A stretch of 64,000 nt of DNA from Serinicoccus chungangensis (lineage in GTDB: Bacteria; Actinomycetota; Actinomycetes; Actinomycetales; Dermatophilaceae). The notes under the pieces were generated by a model that saw only the letters and a list, made by a program, of their open reading frames with translations, made no database searches and had not been told where the DNA came from. Below, piece after piece: positions 35,967 to 44,886 of this stretch (positions are counted from its first letter, which is position 1; every line of letters starts with the position of its first letter). The position numbers were made by a program, and so were the translations under genes. The stretch covers positions 186,001 through 250,000 of the forward strand of contig NZ_LQBL01000022.1 of assembly GCF_001483745.1 (NCBI RefSeq), given 5' to 3'.

Positions 35967-36989
35967 GTGACCGGCAACGCCACCTTCCGGCACCGCGACA
36001 CCGCCGTGCTGTCCGTCACCGCTGTCGACGCCCCGGTCGTCAAGACCTCGGCCGAGTTCGACGAGGTGATCGGCGACTCCTACACCCGCAACGGGCTGCG
36101 CCCGGGCATGCTGGCCAAGCTGGCCGGGATCTCCGAACGACGGTGGTGGCGTGAGGACCAGACCTTCGTCGACGGCGCCGTGCAGGCCGCGCAGGAGGCG
36201 CTCGCCGAGGCGGGGGTCGACGCCGGCCGGGTCGGTCTGCTCATCAACACCTCCGTCAGCCGGGAGCACCTCGAGCCCTCGATCGCCGTGTCGATCCACC
36301 AGGCGCTCGGGCTCCCCACGGCCTGCCTGAACTTCGACCTCACCAACGCCTGCCTCGGCTTCGTCAACGGTATGCAGCTCGCTGCCACGATGATCGACGC
36401 CGGCCAGATCGACTACGCCCTCGTCGTGTGCGGCGAGGGGTCGCGCACCCCGCAGGAGCGCACCCTGGAGCGGCTCTCCGGCGAGGACGCCACGGCGCAG
36501 GACATCGTCAGCCAGTTCGCCACCCTCACGCTGGGCTCGGGCGCGGCCGCGATGCTGCTCGGACGGGCCAGCGAGCACCCCGAGGGCCACCGCGTGGTCG
36601 GCGGCGTGACCCGGGCGGCCACCGAGCACCACGAGCTGTGCATCGGGGACTTCACCGAGATGCGGACCGACGCGCAGGGCCTGCTCGTGGCCGGCATGGG
36701 GCTGGCCAAGGAGCTCTGGGCGGACGCCGCGCAGGAGTTCGACTGGAGCGACATGGACCGCTACATCGTCCACCAGGTCTCCCAGGTGCACACGAGCAAG
36801 ACGGCGGAGTCGCTGGGTCTGGACCAGTCCCGCATCCCGCTGACCTTCCCGACCTACGGCAACGTCGGCCCGGCCGCGGTGGCGATCACCCTCGCGAAGG
36901 AGACCGGCTCGCTGGAGCGCGGCGACCGCGTCCTCATGATGGGGATCGGCTCCGGGCTCAACATGACCTGTCTCGAGCTCGACTGGTGA
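35967..36989 (+). CDS. oleA: OleA, fatty acyl-CoA head-to-head condensing thiolase
   Basis: 340 residues, thiolase/KAS-III fold. OleA joins two fatty acyl-CoAs into a beta-keto acid. The catalytic Cys is C129 (LTNACLGFVNG), with H269 (IVHQVSQVH) and N299 (TYGNVGP). E103 in REHLEPS matches the second-half-reaction glutamate that sets OleA apart from FabH, which normally lacks it. The GTG at 35967 follows GCAGGAA. oleBC and oleD follow directly, and the cluster order confirms the call. The RERRWWRED helix near 57-63 is also typical. Confidence 0.95.
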   Translation: MTGNATFRHRDTAVLSVTAVDAPVVKTSAEFDEVIGDSYTRNGLRPGMLAKLAGISERRWWREDQTFVDGAVQAAQEALAEAGVDAGRVGLLINTSVSREHLEPSIAVSIHQALGLPTACLNFDLTNACLGFVNGMQLAATMIDAGQIDYALVVCGEGSRTPQERTLERLSGEDATAQDIVSQFATLTLGSGAAAMLLGRASEHPEGHRVVGGVTRAATEHHELCIGDFTEMRTDAQGLLVAGMGLAKELWADAAQEFDWSDMDRYIVHQVSQVHTSKTAESLGLDQSRIPLTFPTYGNVGPAAVAITLAKETGSLERGDRVLMMGIGSGLNMTCLELDW

Positions 36990-37005
36990 GCTGAGCGACA
37001 CCGCT

Positions 37006-39714
37006 GTGCCCGCCCCTGCCCCCACCCCCCGCCAGTCCGTCCACGACCCCGCGCGCCGGTCGGCGCACGAAGAGGTGGGGCTGCCGCCGAGCAGCTTCCC
37101 GGGCCTGGACCGCGCCTGGTCCCGGGTGGTCCTCGCCGCCGACGCCGACGGGCTGACACGTCGCTGGCACCTGCTCGACAACGGCCCCCGGCTGGAGGCG
37201 GCCGGCGTCCCGGTGCGCGGCACCGTGCTCGCGGTGCACGGCAACCCCACCTGGTCCTACCTCTGGCGCCGCGTGCTCGAGCAGGCGCCCCCCGGGTGGC
37301 GGGTGGTGGCGGTCGACCAGCTCGGGATGGGCTGGTCCGAGCGACCGGGGCGCCCCCGGACGCTGGCCCAGCGGGTGGACGACCTCGCCGGCCTCACCGA
37401 CGTCCTCGGGCTGGAGGGGCCCGTCGTCGCCCTCGCGCACGACTGGGGCGGCCCGGTCGCCCTGGGCTGGGCGCTGGCGCACCGCGAGCTGCTGGCCGCG
37501 GTGGTGCTCACCAACACCGCCGTCCACCAACCGGTCGAGCACGCCGCGCCGGCGGTCATCCGGCTCGCCCGGGCCCCGATGCTGCTCGCGCGCGTGTGCC
37601 GCACGACGCCGGCCTTCGTGCGGGCGACCACCGCACTGTCCCGGCCCGCGCTGCCCCGCGGGGTCCGGGACGCCTTCGCGGCGCCCTACGCGAGCGCCCA
37701 CCGCCGGGACGCCGTCGCGGACTTCGTGCGCGACATACCCTTCGAGGAGCACCACCCCAGCCGACCCGCCCTCGACCAGATCGCCGAGGGCGTCCGCGGG
37801 CTCGACGTGCCCGCCCTGCTCGTCTGGGGCCCCCGCGACCCGGTGTTCTCCCAGCGCTACCTCGAGGACCTGCTGGGTCGCCTCCCGCAGGCTGACGTCC
37901 ACGTCTGCCCCGCCGCCTCCCACCTGGTGCTGGAGGACAGCCCCGAGGCGGTCGGGGTCGTCTGGGACTGGGTGCAGCAGCGCGTCCCGGGCGAGGCGAG
38001 CGCCCCGGAGGGGCAGGGCGGGCCCGCACCGGCGGCGGAGCGCGTGCACCACGTGGCGACCGTCCCGGTGGCCGTGGACGTCAGCCGCCCGGACGAGACG
38101 GCGGTCGTGGAGCTCGGGGCCTCCCGGGAGCGGCGGGTCAGCTTCGGCGAGCTGGGCGGTCGGGTGGAGGCCCTCGCCCGCGGTCTCGCCGCCCGCGGCG
38201 TGCGGCCGGGTGACCGGGTGGCCGTGCTCGTCCCGCCCGGGATCGACCTGACCACCATCGTGTATGCCGTGTGGCGCCTCGGCGCCGTCGTCGTCATCGC
38301 CGACGCCGGTCTCGGTCTGGGCCGGCTGGGCGCGGCGCTGCGGGGAGCCGGCCCCCGGCACGTCATCGGGATCGCCCCGGCCCTCGCGCTCACCGCGCTG
38401 ACCCGGGTGCCCGGTCGGCGGATCCGGGTGGACCGCTCCGGGTCGACGCTGGCCGACCTGGCCGCCGAGGGGCTCCGCCAGGACGCCCCGCTGCCGGAGG
38501 GTCTGGACGAGGACGCCGACGGCGCGGTCCTGTTCACCTCCGGCGCCACCGGTCCACCCAAGGGCGTGGTCTACACCCGGCGCGGCCTCGGCGCCCAGGT
38601 GGCGCTGCTGCGCGACACCTTCGGCTTCGGGCCCGGCGAGCGCTTCGTGGCGGCCTTCGCCCCGTTCGCGCTCTACGGCCCGGCGCTCGGCCTGACCAGC
38701 GCCGTGCCGGACATGGACGTCACCGCCCCGCACACCCTCACCGCCGAGGCGCTTGCGCAGGCCGTCGAGGCGGTCGGGGCGACCATGGTCTTCGCCGCGC
38801 CCGCGGCGCTGCGCAACGTCGTCGCGACCGCCGGGTCGCTCACCGCCCACCAGCGCGAGGTCCTCGCCGGCCCGAGGCTGGTGCTCTCCGCGGGTGCCCC
38901 GGTGCCGGCCGCGCTGCTGCACGAGGTGCGCGCCGTCCTCCCCGGCGCGCAGACGCAGACGCCCTACGGCATGACCGAGGCGCTCCCGGTCGCCACCCAC
39001 GACCCGACCTCCTCGGGCGGGGGCCCGGTCGGCGAGGAGCCGGGGGCCGGGGTCTGCGTCGGGCGCCCGGTGCCGGGCGTGGAGGTCGGTGTCGCGACCC
39101 TGGACCCCCTGGGGACGCCGGCCGAGGACCTGCAGACCTCCCCCGGGGCGGTCGGGGAGATCGTGGTGCGGGGCCCGCACGTCAAGGACCGCTACGACCG
39201 ACGCTGGGGCGCGCAGCGGCGCAGCGCCCGTCCCGCGGGCTGGCACCGGACCGGTGACGTGGGGCGGCTGGACGACCAGGGCCGGCTCTGGGTCGAGGGC
39301 CGGCTGGCGCACGTCGTCACGACGGCGGCCGGGCCGGTGACGCCCTACCCGGTCGAGGACCGCGTGCGGGGGCTGGACGGGATCGCCGACGTGGCCGCGG
39401 TGGGCGTGGGCCCCGTCGGGACCCAGCTCGTGGTCCTGGTGCTCGTGCCCACCCGCAGGGGCGGTGCGCTGGCTCGCGCGACCGGTGCGCCCCGGCGGAG
39501 CCGCGCCCTGGCGGCGCCGGAGCTGGCCGCCCGGGTGCGGGCCGCGGCCGGGGTGCCGGTGGCCGCCGTGCTCGTCCGGGACTGGCTCCCGGTGGACGTC
39601 CGGCATGCCAGCAAGGTGGACCGCACCGCCCTGGCGCGGTGGGCCGAGGCCGTCCTGCACGGCGGTCGGCAGCGCCACCGCGGCGGGGCGCCCCGCACGA
39701 GGAGCCGCCGATGA
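37006..39714 (+). CDS. oleBC: OleBC fusion: beta-lactone decarboxylase plus beta-lactone synthetase
   Basis: 902 residues. The OleB half (about 35-325) is an alpha/beta hydrolase of the haloalkane-dehalogenase type: VHGNPTWSYLWR, nucleophile D146 in LAHDWGGP and H306 in PAASHLVLED. It splits CO2 from a beta-lactone to leave a cis-olefin. After a Pro/Gly linker (about 328-345), the OleC half is an AMP-ligase-fold enzyme with the ATP loop TSGATGPPKG at 511-520, TPYGMTEALPV and GWHRTGDVGRLD. It closes the beta-hydroxy acid into the lactone. The natural OleB-OleC fusion is known in actinobacteria such as Micrococcus. The GTG start at 37006 has a weak ribosome site. ATGA overlaps with oleD. Confidence 0.95.
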   Translation: MPAPAPTPRQSVHDPARRSAHEEVGLPPSSFPGLDRAWSRVVLAADADGLTRRWHLLDNGPRLEAAGVPVRGTVLAVHGNPTWSYLWRRVLEQAPPGWRVVAVDQLGMGWSERPGRPRTLAQRVDDLAGLTDVLGLEGPVVALAHDWGGPVALGWALAHRELLAAVVLTNTAVHQPVEHAAPAVIRLARAPMLLARVCRTTPAFVRATTALSRPALPRGVRDAFAAPYASAHRRDAVADFVRDIPFEEHHPSRPALDQIAEGVRGLDVPALLVWGPRDPVFSQRYLEDLLGRLPQADVHVCPAASHLVLEDSPEAVGVVWDWVQQRVPGEASAPEGQGGPAPAAERVHHVATVPVAVDVSRPDETAVVELGASRERRVSFGELGGRVEALARGLAARGVRPGDRVAVLVPPGIDLTTIVYAVWRLGAVVVIADAGLGLGRLGAALRGAGPRHVIGIAPALALTALTRVPGRRIRVDRSGSTLADLAAEGLRQDAPLPEGLDEDADGAVLFTSGATGPPKGVVYTRRGLGAQVALLRDTFGFGPGERFVAAFAPFALYGPALGLTSAVPDMDVTAPHTLTAEALAQAVEAVGATMVFAAPAALRNVVATAGSLTAHQREVLAGPRLVLSAGAPVPAALLHEVRAVLPGAQTQTPYGMTEALPVATHDPTSSGGGPVGEEPGAGVCVGRPVPGVEVGVATLDPLGTPAEDLQTSPGAVGEIVVRGPHVKDRYDRRWGAQRRSARPAGWHRTGDVGRLDDQGRLWVEGRLAHVVTTAAGPVTPYPVEDRVRGLDGIADVAAVGVGPVGTQLVVLVLVPTRRGGALARATGAPRRSRALAAPELAARVRAAAGVPVAAVLVRDWLPVDVRHASKVDRTALARWAEAVLHGGRQRHRGGAPRTRSRR

Positions 39715-40682
39715 GCGGGCGGGTGCTCGTCACCGGGGCGAGCGGCATGCTCGGGGGTGCCGTGGCCGACCTGCTCGCCGACCGCGGATGGGACGTGACC
39801 GTCATGCAGCGCCGGCCGTCCGGCGGGCGGCACCGCGAGCTGCTGGGCGACATCCGCGACGCCGACGCCGTGCACCGCGCGGTGACCGGCCAGGACGCGG
39901 TGGTGCACCTGGCCGCCAAGGTCGACGTGGTCGGTCCGTGGCGCGACTTCGTGGACATCAACGTGCGGGGGACCCGCCGGGTCATCGAGGCCCTGCGGGC
40001 CCAGGGGGGCGGCCGGCTGGTGCAGGTCAGCTCGCCCTCGGTGGCCCACACCGGCCGGTCCCTCGCCGGGGCCGGGGCGGGGCCGGCCACGCCGATGCGG
40101 GCGCGCGGCCACTACGCCCGCACCAAGGCCGCCGCCGAGCTGTTCGCGCTCGAGGCCGACTCCGAGGAGCTGCGGACCACGGCGGTCCGCCCGCACCTCG
40201 TGTGGGGACCCGGCGACACCCAGCTCGTCGGCCGCATCGCCGAGCGCGCCCGCCAGGGACGGCTGGCGCTGGTGGGCGCGGGCACGGCGCTGGTGGACAC
40301 CACCTACGTCGACAACGCCGCCGCGGCGCTGGTCGCCGCCCTGGAGCGCATCGAGGTCGCGCACGGCCGGGCCCTCGTGGTGACCAACGGCGAGCCGCGC
40401 CCCATCGGCGAGCTGGTCGGCGACATCTGCCGGGCGGTGGGAGCCCCCGCCCCGCGCCTGCACCTGCCCACGCCGCTCGCCTGGGGGCTGGGGGCCGCCG
40501 TGGAGGGGGCGACGGCGCTGTCCGAGCGGGTCCCCGGCCTGCCGACCATCACCCAGCCGCCGATGACCCGCTTCCTGGCCGAGCAGCTGTCCACGGCGCA
40601 CTGGTTCGACCAGCGGCACACCCGGGACGTCCTGGGCTGGCGGCCGTCCGTGACCATCGACGAGGGCCTCACCCGCCTCTGA
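39711..40682 (+). CDS. oleD: OleD, NADPH-dependent beta-keto acid reductase
   Basis: 323 residues, extended short-chain dehydrogenase fold. The nucleotide motif VTGASGMLGG is at the N-terminus. VVHLAAKVDVVGP and the active-site YxxxK in HYARTKAAAE follow, then VRPHLVWGPGD. It reduces the beta-keto acid made by OleA to the beta-hydroxy acid used by OleC. GAGGAG precedes the ATG, which overlaps the oleBC stop. The last 38 bases of the gene and the following DNA are duplicated in tandem (see repeat entry), leaving the protein end unchanged. Confidence 0.94.
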   Translation: MSGRVLVTGASGMLGGAVADLLADRGWDVTVMQRRPSGGRHRELLGDIRDADAVHRAVTGQDAVVHLAAKVDVVGPWRDFVDINVRGTRRVIEALRAQGGGRLVQVSSPSVAHTGRSLAGAGAGPATPMRARGHYARTKAAAELFALEADSEELRTTAVRPHLVWGPGDTQLVGRIAERARQGRLALVGAGTALVDTTYVDNAAAALVAALERIEVAHGRALVVTNGEPRPIGELVGDICRAVGAPAPRLHLPTPLAWGLGAAVEGATALSERVPGLPTITQPPMTRFLAEQLSTAHWFDQRHTRDVLGWRPSVTIDEGLTRL

Positions 40683-40766
40683 GCAGCGCGCGGCTGCAGC
40701 GGCAGCCGTCCGTGACCATCGACGAGGGCCTCACCCGCCTCTGAGCAGCACGCGGCTGCAGCGGTC
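40643..40766 (+). repeat. 62-bp tandem duplication across the oleD stop codon
   Basis: The stretch beginning GCCGTCCGTGACCATC occurs at 40643 and again at 40705, a period of 62 bases. The unit holds the last oleD codons (VTIDEGLTRL), its TGA and a GCGGCTGCAGCGG tail. The copies differ by one base in the tail (GCGCG/GCACG), so the event is recent. The second copy is untranslated. Confidence 0.92.
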
Positions 40767-40879
40767 CTGTCGCCCCGTCGGCCGTGATCGGGGCACGACC
40801 GGTGCACTCGACGGCAACCACTCACGGCGCTCGGTGGGACGTGCGCGGCTCCGGCAGCGTCTCGGCCCGCACCTCTCCC

Positions 40880-40908
40880 CCGACGGCGCCGCAGCGCTCA
40901 CCTAGACT
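40880..40908 (+). promoter_or_regulatory. Promoter of the thiolase gene
   Basis: CCGACG (40880-40885) and TAGACT (40903-40908) are separated by 17 bases, with a start expected near 40915. The following AAGGAGG (40929-40935) is a strong ribosome site for the ATG at 40941. Confidence 0.5.
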
Positions 40909-40940
40909 CACGGCATACCGCTCACGTCAAGGAGGACACC

Positions 40941-42164
40941 ATGGCCGAGGCCGTCATCGTCGCCGCCGCCCGCACCCCCATCGGCCGCGCGTTCAAGGGG
41001 TCGCTGACCACCGTGCGGCCCGACGACCTGGCCGCGGGGGTGATCCGCGCGGCCCTGGAGCAGGTGCCCGGGCTCGACCCGACGACGGTGGACGACCTCT
41101 ACCTCGGGTGCGCCGAGCCGTGGGGCGAGCACGGCTTCAACATGGCCCGGGTCGTGAGTGTGCTGCTCGGGCTCGACACGGTGCCCGGCTCCACGGTGAA
41201 CCGCTTCTGCGCCAGCTCGGTGCAGACGACCCGCCAGGCGATGCACGCCATCAAGGCCGGCGAGGGCGACGTCTTCGTCAGCGCCGGGGTGGAGTGCGTC
41301 TCCCGGTATGCCGACTTCTCCGGCGCGGGGGGCGGCAAGGAGTCCTGGCGCAACCCGCTGTTCGCGGACGCGGTGGCGCGCACCGAGGCGATGGCCGCCT
41401 CCAACGACACCTGGACCGACCCGCGCGAGGACGGCCTGCTGCCGGACGCCTACATCGCCATGGGCCAGACCGCCGAGAACGTCGCCACCTCCCTCGGCAT
41501 CGCTCGCGAGCGCCAGGACGAGTGGGGGGTGCGCAGCCAGAACCGCGCCGAGCAGGCCATCGCTGACGGCGTCTTCGCCCGCGAGATCGCCCCGGTCACC
41601 CTGGCCGACGGCACCGTCGTCAGCACCGACGACGGGCCGCGCCCCGGGGTGACCCTGGAGAAGGTCAGCCAGCTGCAGCCGGTCTTCCGCGAGGGCGGCA
41701 CCGTCACCGCGGGCAACTGCTGCCCGCTCAACGACGGGGCCGCGGCGCTGGTCGTCATGAGCGACACCCGCGCCGCCGAGCTCGGGCTGACGCCGCTGGC
41801 CCGGGTCGTCTCCACCGGGGTGTCGGCCCTGTCCCCCGAGATCATGGGGCTGGGCCCGGTCGAGGCCTCGCGGCAGGCGCTGGCGCGGGCTGGCATGAGC
41901 ATCTCGGACATGGACCTCTACGAGATCAACGAGGCCTTCGCGGTCCAGGTGCTCGGCTCGGCCGACGCCCTCGGCATGGACGAGGACAGGCTCAACGTCC
42001 ACGGCGGCGCCATCGCCCTCGGGCACCCCTTCGGCTCGACCGGCGCCCGCATCTCCACCACCCTCATCAACGCCCTGCAGACCCGCGACGGCCAGTTCGG
42101 CCTGGAGACCATGTGCGTCGGCGGTGGCCAGGGCATGGCGATGGTCCTCGAGCGCCTCTCCTGA
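40941..42164 (+). CDS. Acetyl-CoA C-acyltransferase (thiolase)
   Basis: 407 residues. The two thiolase cysteines and the His are present: C90 in VNRFCASS, the NVHGGAIALGHPFG block, and MCVGGGQGMAM near the C-terminus. The EINEAFAVQVL segment is also typical. Length and the long loop 120-160 fit degradative (beta-oxidation) thiolases. It splits 3-ketoacyl-CoA or makes it in reverse. It has its own promoter, so it is not part of the ole operon, although it could influence acyl-CoA supply to OleA. Confidence 0.93.
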   Translation: MAEAVIVAAARTPIGRAFKGSLTTVRPDDLAAGVIRAALEQVPGLDPTTVDDLYLGCAEPWGEHGFNMARVVSVLLGLDTVPGSTVNRFCASSVQTTRQAMHAIKAGEGDVFVSAGVECVSRYADFSGAGGGKESWRNPLFADAVARTEAMAASNDTWTDPREDGLLPDAYIAMGQTAENVATSLGIARERQDEWGVRSQNRAEQAIADGVFAREIAPVTLADGTVVSTDDGPRPGVTLEKVSQLQPVFREGGTVTAGNCCPLNDGAAALVVMSDTRAAELGLTPLARVVSTGVSALSPEIMGLGPVEASRQALARAGMSISDMDLYEINEAFAVQVLGSADALGMDEDRLNVHGGAIALGHPFGSTGARISTTLINALQTRDGQFGLETMCVGGGQGMAMVLERLS

Positions 42165-42189
42165 CGGTCTGACCCGACCTCCTCGCCGC

Positions 42190-42255
42190 CTGAGCAGAGA
42201 AAGGTCGCCCAGGCAGTAGCTGCAACCCTCGAGTCAGGCATCTTTCTCTGCTCAG
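42190..42255. repeat. 14-bp perfect inverted repeat after the thiolase gene
   Basis: CTGAGCAGAGAAAG (42190-42203) and CTTTCTCTGCTCAG (42242-42255) form a perfect 14-bp stem with a 38-base loop, 26 bases after the thiolase stop. On the plus strand the 3' arm lacks a U-run. It may be a transcription terminator or a cruciform-forming site. Confidence 0.8.
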
Positions 42256-42260
42256 GTTGT

Positions 42261-42385
42261 GTCGGGGCGCGGGTCGGGCGACGTCGGGGCGCGGGTCGGG
42301 CGACGTCGGGGCGCGGGTCGGGCGACGTCGGGGCGCGGATCGGGCGGCGTCGGGGCGCGGATCGGGCGGCGTCGGGGCGAGGGAT
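42261..42385. repeat. 22-bp GC-rich tandem repeat
   Basis: GTCGGGGCGCGGGTCGGGCG plus AC repeats with an exact 22-base period at 42261, 42283, 42305, 42327, 42349 and 42371, the last copy partial. Later copies have GGATCGGGCGGC variants. It fills the rest of the 339-base gap before the DUF808 gene. No gene is supported. Confidence 0.9.
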
Positions 42386-42503
42386 GCGACGTCGGGGGCG
42401 GGTATGCGGCGTGCGCGCACGTCCACGTCGTGCGGCGTTGAGCGCCGCCGTAGCGGTACCCTGACGCCGATCTGTCCGTTCCCCACCCCCCTGAGGTGAC
42501 CCC

Positions 42504-43469
42504 ATGGCTGCTGGTCTGGCTGCCCTGCTCGACGACATCGCGGCGCTCGCCCGCATCGCGGCCGCGTCCGTCGACGACATCGGTGGCGCCGCCGGTCGCG
42601 CCGGGGCCAAGGCCGCGGGCGTCATCGTCGACGACGCGGCGGTGACCCCGCGCTACGTCACCGGCGTGGACCCCAGCCGCGAGCTGCCGATGATCAGGAC
42701 GATCGCCATCGGCTCGCTGCGCAACAAGCTGCTCTTCATCGTCCCGGCGATCCTGCTGCTCAGCATCTTCGTGCCGTGGCTGCTCACCCCAATCCTCATG
42801 CTCGGCGGGTGCTACCTGTCCTACGAGGGTGCGCACAAGGTGCTGGAGTGGCTGGGCGTCGGGCACGACGCGTCCCACGACGCCCCGGCGGTGGAGCGGG
42901 GCCCCGAGGCGGAGAAGAAGGTCACCTCCGGCGCGATCCGGACCGACTTCATCCTGTCCGCCGAGATCATGGTCATCGCGCTCAACGAGGTGAGCGAGGA
43001 GCCGCTGCTCAGCCGCGCGATCATCCTCGTCGTGGTGGCGCTCGGGATCACCGCGCTCATCTACGGCGCGGTCGCGCTCATCGTCAAGATGGACGACATC
43101 GGGCTGGGCCTGGCCCAGCGCGAGGGCGAGGGCGCCCAGCGGTTCGGCCGCGGCCTGGTCGCCGCCATGCCGATCGTGCTGCGCACGCTGACGATCGTCG
43201 GCGTCGTGGCCATGCTGTGGGTGGGCGGGCACATCCTGCTCGTCGGCATGGACGACCTCGGCTTCCACCCGATCTACGAGTTCGTCCACCACGCCGAGGA
43301 GGTCGTCGCCGGCCTCGTGCCCGCCATCGCCGGCGTCCTCGCCTGGTTGACCAACACCTTCTTCTCGGCCGTCCTCGGCCTCGCCGTGGGCCTGGCCCTC
43401 GTCGGGGTCGTCTCGCTGCTGCCGATCGGCAAGAAGCACGACGACCACGCCGGGGCCGAGGCGCACTGA
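42504..43469 (+). CDS. DUF808 family membrane protein
   Basis: 321 residues, the size of the YedI/DUF808 family. The family start MAAGLAALLDDIAALARIAA and the GAAGRAGAKAAGVIVDDAAVTPRYV segment are diagnostic. About five or six membrane helices follow, with the conserved GGCYLSYEGAHKVLE and IRTDFILSAEIMVIAL blocks. The function is unknown; the family is widespread and sometimes called a drug/metabolite exporter-like protein. GAGGTGA precedes the ATG. It stands alone, after a repeat-rich gap. Confidence 0.92.
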   Translation: MAAGLAALLDDIAALARIAAASVDDIGGAAGRAGAKAAGVIVDDAAVTPRYVTGVDPSRELPMIRTIAIGSLRNKLLFIVPAILLLSIFVPWLLTPILMLGGCYLSYEGAHKVLEWLGVGHDASHDAPAVERGPEAEKKVTSGAIRTDFILSAEIMVIALNEVSEEPLLSRAIILVVVALGITALIYGAVALIVKMDDIGLGLAQREGEGAQRFGRGLVAAMPIVLRTLTIVGVVAMLWVGGHILLVGMDDLGFHPIYEFVHHAEEVVAGLVPAIAGVLAWLTNTFFSAVLGLAVGLALVGVVSLLPIGKKHDDHAGAEAH

Positions 43470-43490
43470 GCCGCCGACCGGCAGCCTCGG

Positions 43491-43817
43491 TCAGGGCAGG
43501 CTGCGGCGCAGGGCGGTGAGCCGACCCGCGAGGTCGGCCTCGGGCAGGCCGGCCTGCCGCCAGTCGTAGACCATGACCCGCAGCTGGTCCACGACCACCC
43601 CCGGGCCGAGGTCGGGCACCCCCGCCCGCTCCTCGCCCGTGCGGTCGGCCACCGCGTCGGCGAGGGCCTGCACCACCTCACGCACCCCCGGGTATGCCGT
43701 GCCCGCCCGGTCCAGGGGGAGCTGCTGCCAGCGGCGGACGACCCGCTCGGTCTCCGTGTCGACGACAGCGGACGGCCCGCCGGCAGACGAGCTGCCGGCG
43801 GGCCGCACACCGCTCAC
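43491..43817 (-). CDS. Conserved hypothetical protein (about 108 residues)
   Basis: 108 residues with no membrane helix. A variable Ser/Gly-rich start is followed by a compact helical core: VVRRWQQLPLDRA, VREVVQALADAVAD, DQLRVMVYDWRQAG and RLTALRRSLP. The regular Leu/Val spacing and codon pattern look genuine. Proteins of this size and pattern are common in actinobacteria but I cannot name a function. It lies after the Bax-inhibitor gene on the same strand with only 14 bases between, so they may be co-transcribed. Confidence 0.7.
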   Translation of the reverse strand: MSGVRPAGSSSAGGPSAVVDTETERVVRRWQQLPLDRAGTAYPGVREVVQALADAVADRTGEERAGVPDLGPGVVVDQLRVMVYDWRQAGLPEADLAGRLTALRRSLP

Positions 43818-43831
43818 GTCGCGTGGGGTGC

Positions 43832-44725
43832 TCAGTCGCTGCTCTGCAGGATCGCGAAGAGCCGCAGGAACTCGATGTAGAGCCAGACCAGGCTGGCGAT
43901 GAGGCCGTGGCCGAGCAGCCAGGAGTACTTCTCCGGGGCCCCGCCACCGACCGCGCGGTCGATGGAGTCGAAGTCGACGGCGAGGCTGTAGGACGCCAGG
44001 GCCACACCGGCGAGGGCGATGAGCCAGCCGAACTGGGAGCCGTAGATGCCCCAGCCGTCACCGAAGCCCAGGAACGAGGCGCCGATGTTGACGAGCAGGA
44101 ACACCATGTAGCCCATGGCGACCATGCCGAAGATGCGCCGCGACTTGCTCGTCACCTTGATGAAGCCGGCCTTCCAGCCGATGAACATGCCGGCGAAGGT
44201 CGCCAGGGTCGCGACCACGGCGGTCGTCACGACACCCTCGTAGAGGGCGTTGAAGGTCACGCTGACGGCGCCGAGGAACAACCCCTGCAGCACGGCGTGC
44301 ACCACGATGAGACCGACGTTGATCTTCTTGCTGAAGCCGATGGCGAAGCTCAGGCCGAGCGAGCCGAACATCCCGACCAGCCAGATCGGCAGCGCGATCT
44401 CGGGCCGGGGTCCGACGTACATCCAGGTCGCGGCGGCCACGGCGACCACGATGCCGAAGAGCATGAGCGACTTGACGACCACGTCGTCCAGCGTGAGCCG
44501 GCCGGTCTGTGCCGGCCCGGCGGGCGGCTGGTCGTAGAGGTCGCGCAGCTGCTGGTCGGACATGCTCTCGCTGGGGCCGGGCTGGTAGCCGGCGGGGAAC
44601 GTGGGCTGACCCTGCGGCGGGGCGTAGCCCTGCTGGGCGGAGCCACCCTGCTGGCTGCCGAAACCGGCATACCCGCCCTGGGCGGCCTCCCTGTCGATGC
44701 GGTTGAAGACCGGGTTGACGGCCAT
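43832..44725 (-). CDS. Bax inhibitor-1/YccA family membrane protein
   Basis: 297 residues. A Gln/Gly/Pro-rich cytosolic N-terminus (1-70) precedes seven membrane helices. The actinobacterial YccA-type segments are visible: MTLDDVVVKSL-like start of helix 1, SKKINVGLIVVHAVLQGLFLG, and the acidic C-terminal LAVDFDSIDRAVGGGAPEKY with the Asp residues proposed to gate Ca2+ leak in BsYetJ. The ATG follows GGAGGATC. It is divergent from the M14 peptidase gene. Confidence 0.92.
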   Translation of the reverse strand: MAVNPVFNRIDREAAQGGYAGFGSQQGGSAQQGYAPPQGQPTFPAGYQPGPSESMSDQQLRDLYDQPPAGPAQTGRLTLDDVVVKSLMLFGIVVAVAAATWMYVGPRPEIALPIWLVGMFGSLGLSFAIGFSKKINVGLIVVHAVLQGLFLGAVSVTFNALYEGVVTTAVVATLATFAGMFIGWKAGFIKVTSKSRRIFGMVAMGYMVFLLVNIGASFLGFGDGWGIYGSQFGWLIALAGVALASYSLAVDFDSIDRAVGGGAPEKYSWLLGHGLIASLVWLYIEFLRLFAILQSSD

Positions 44726-44886
44726 GGATCCTCCAAGTTGGTCGGCACCGAGGTCGTGCGACCCCGATGTCTGGTGTCACCAGGATAAACGTGCGAGTCC
44801 ACCGGGGGATTCCGGTCCACGGGGTGATCCTGGTGCGCGTCGGTGGGGCGGGCTATCCTGACCTGCGCCCCACGACGAGGAGATGC

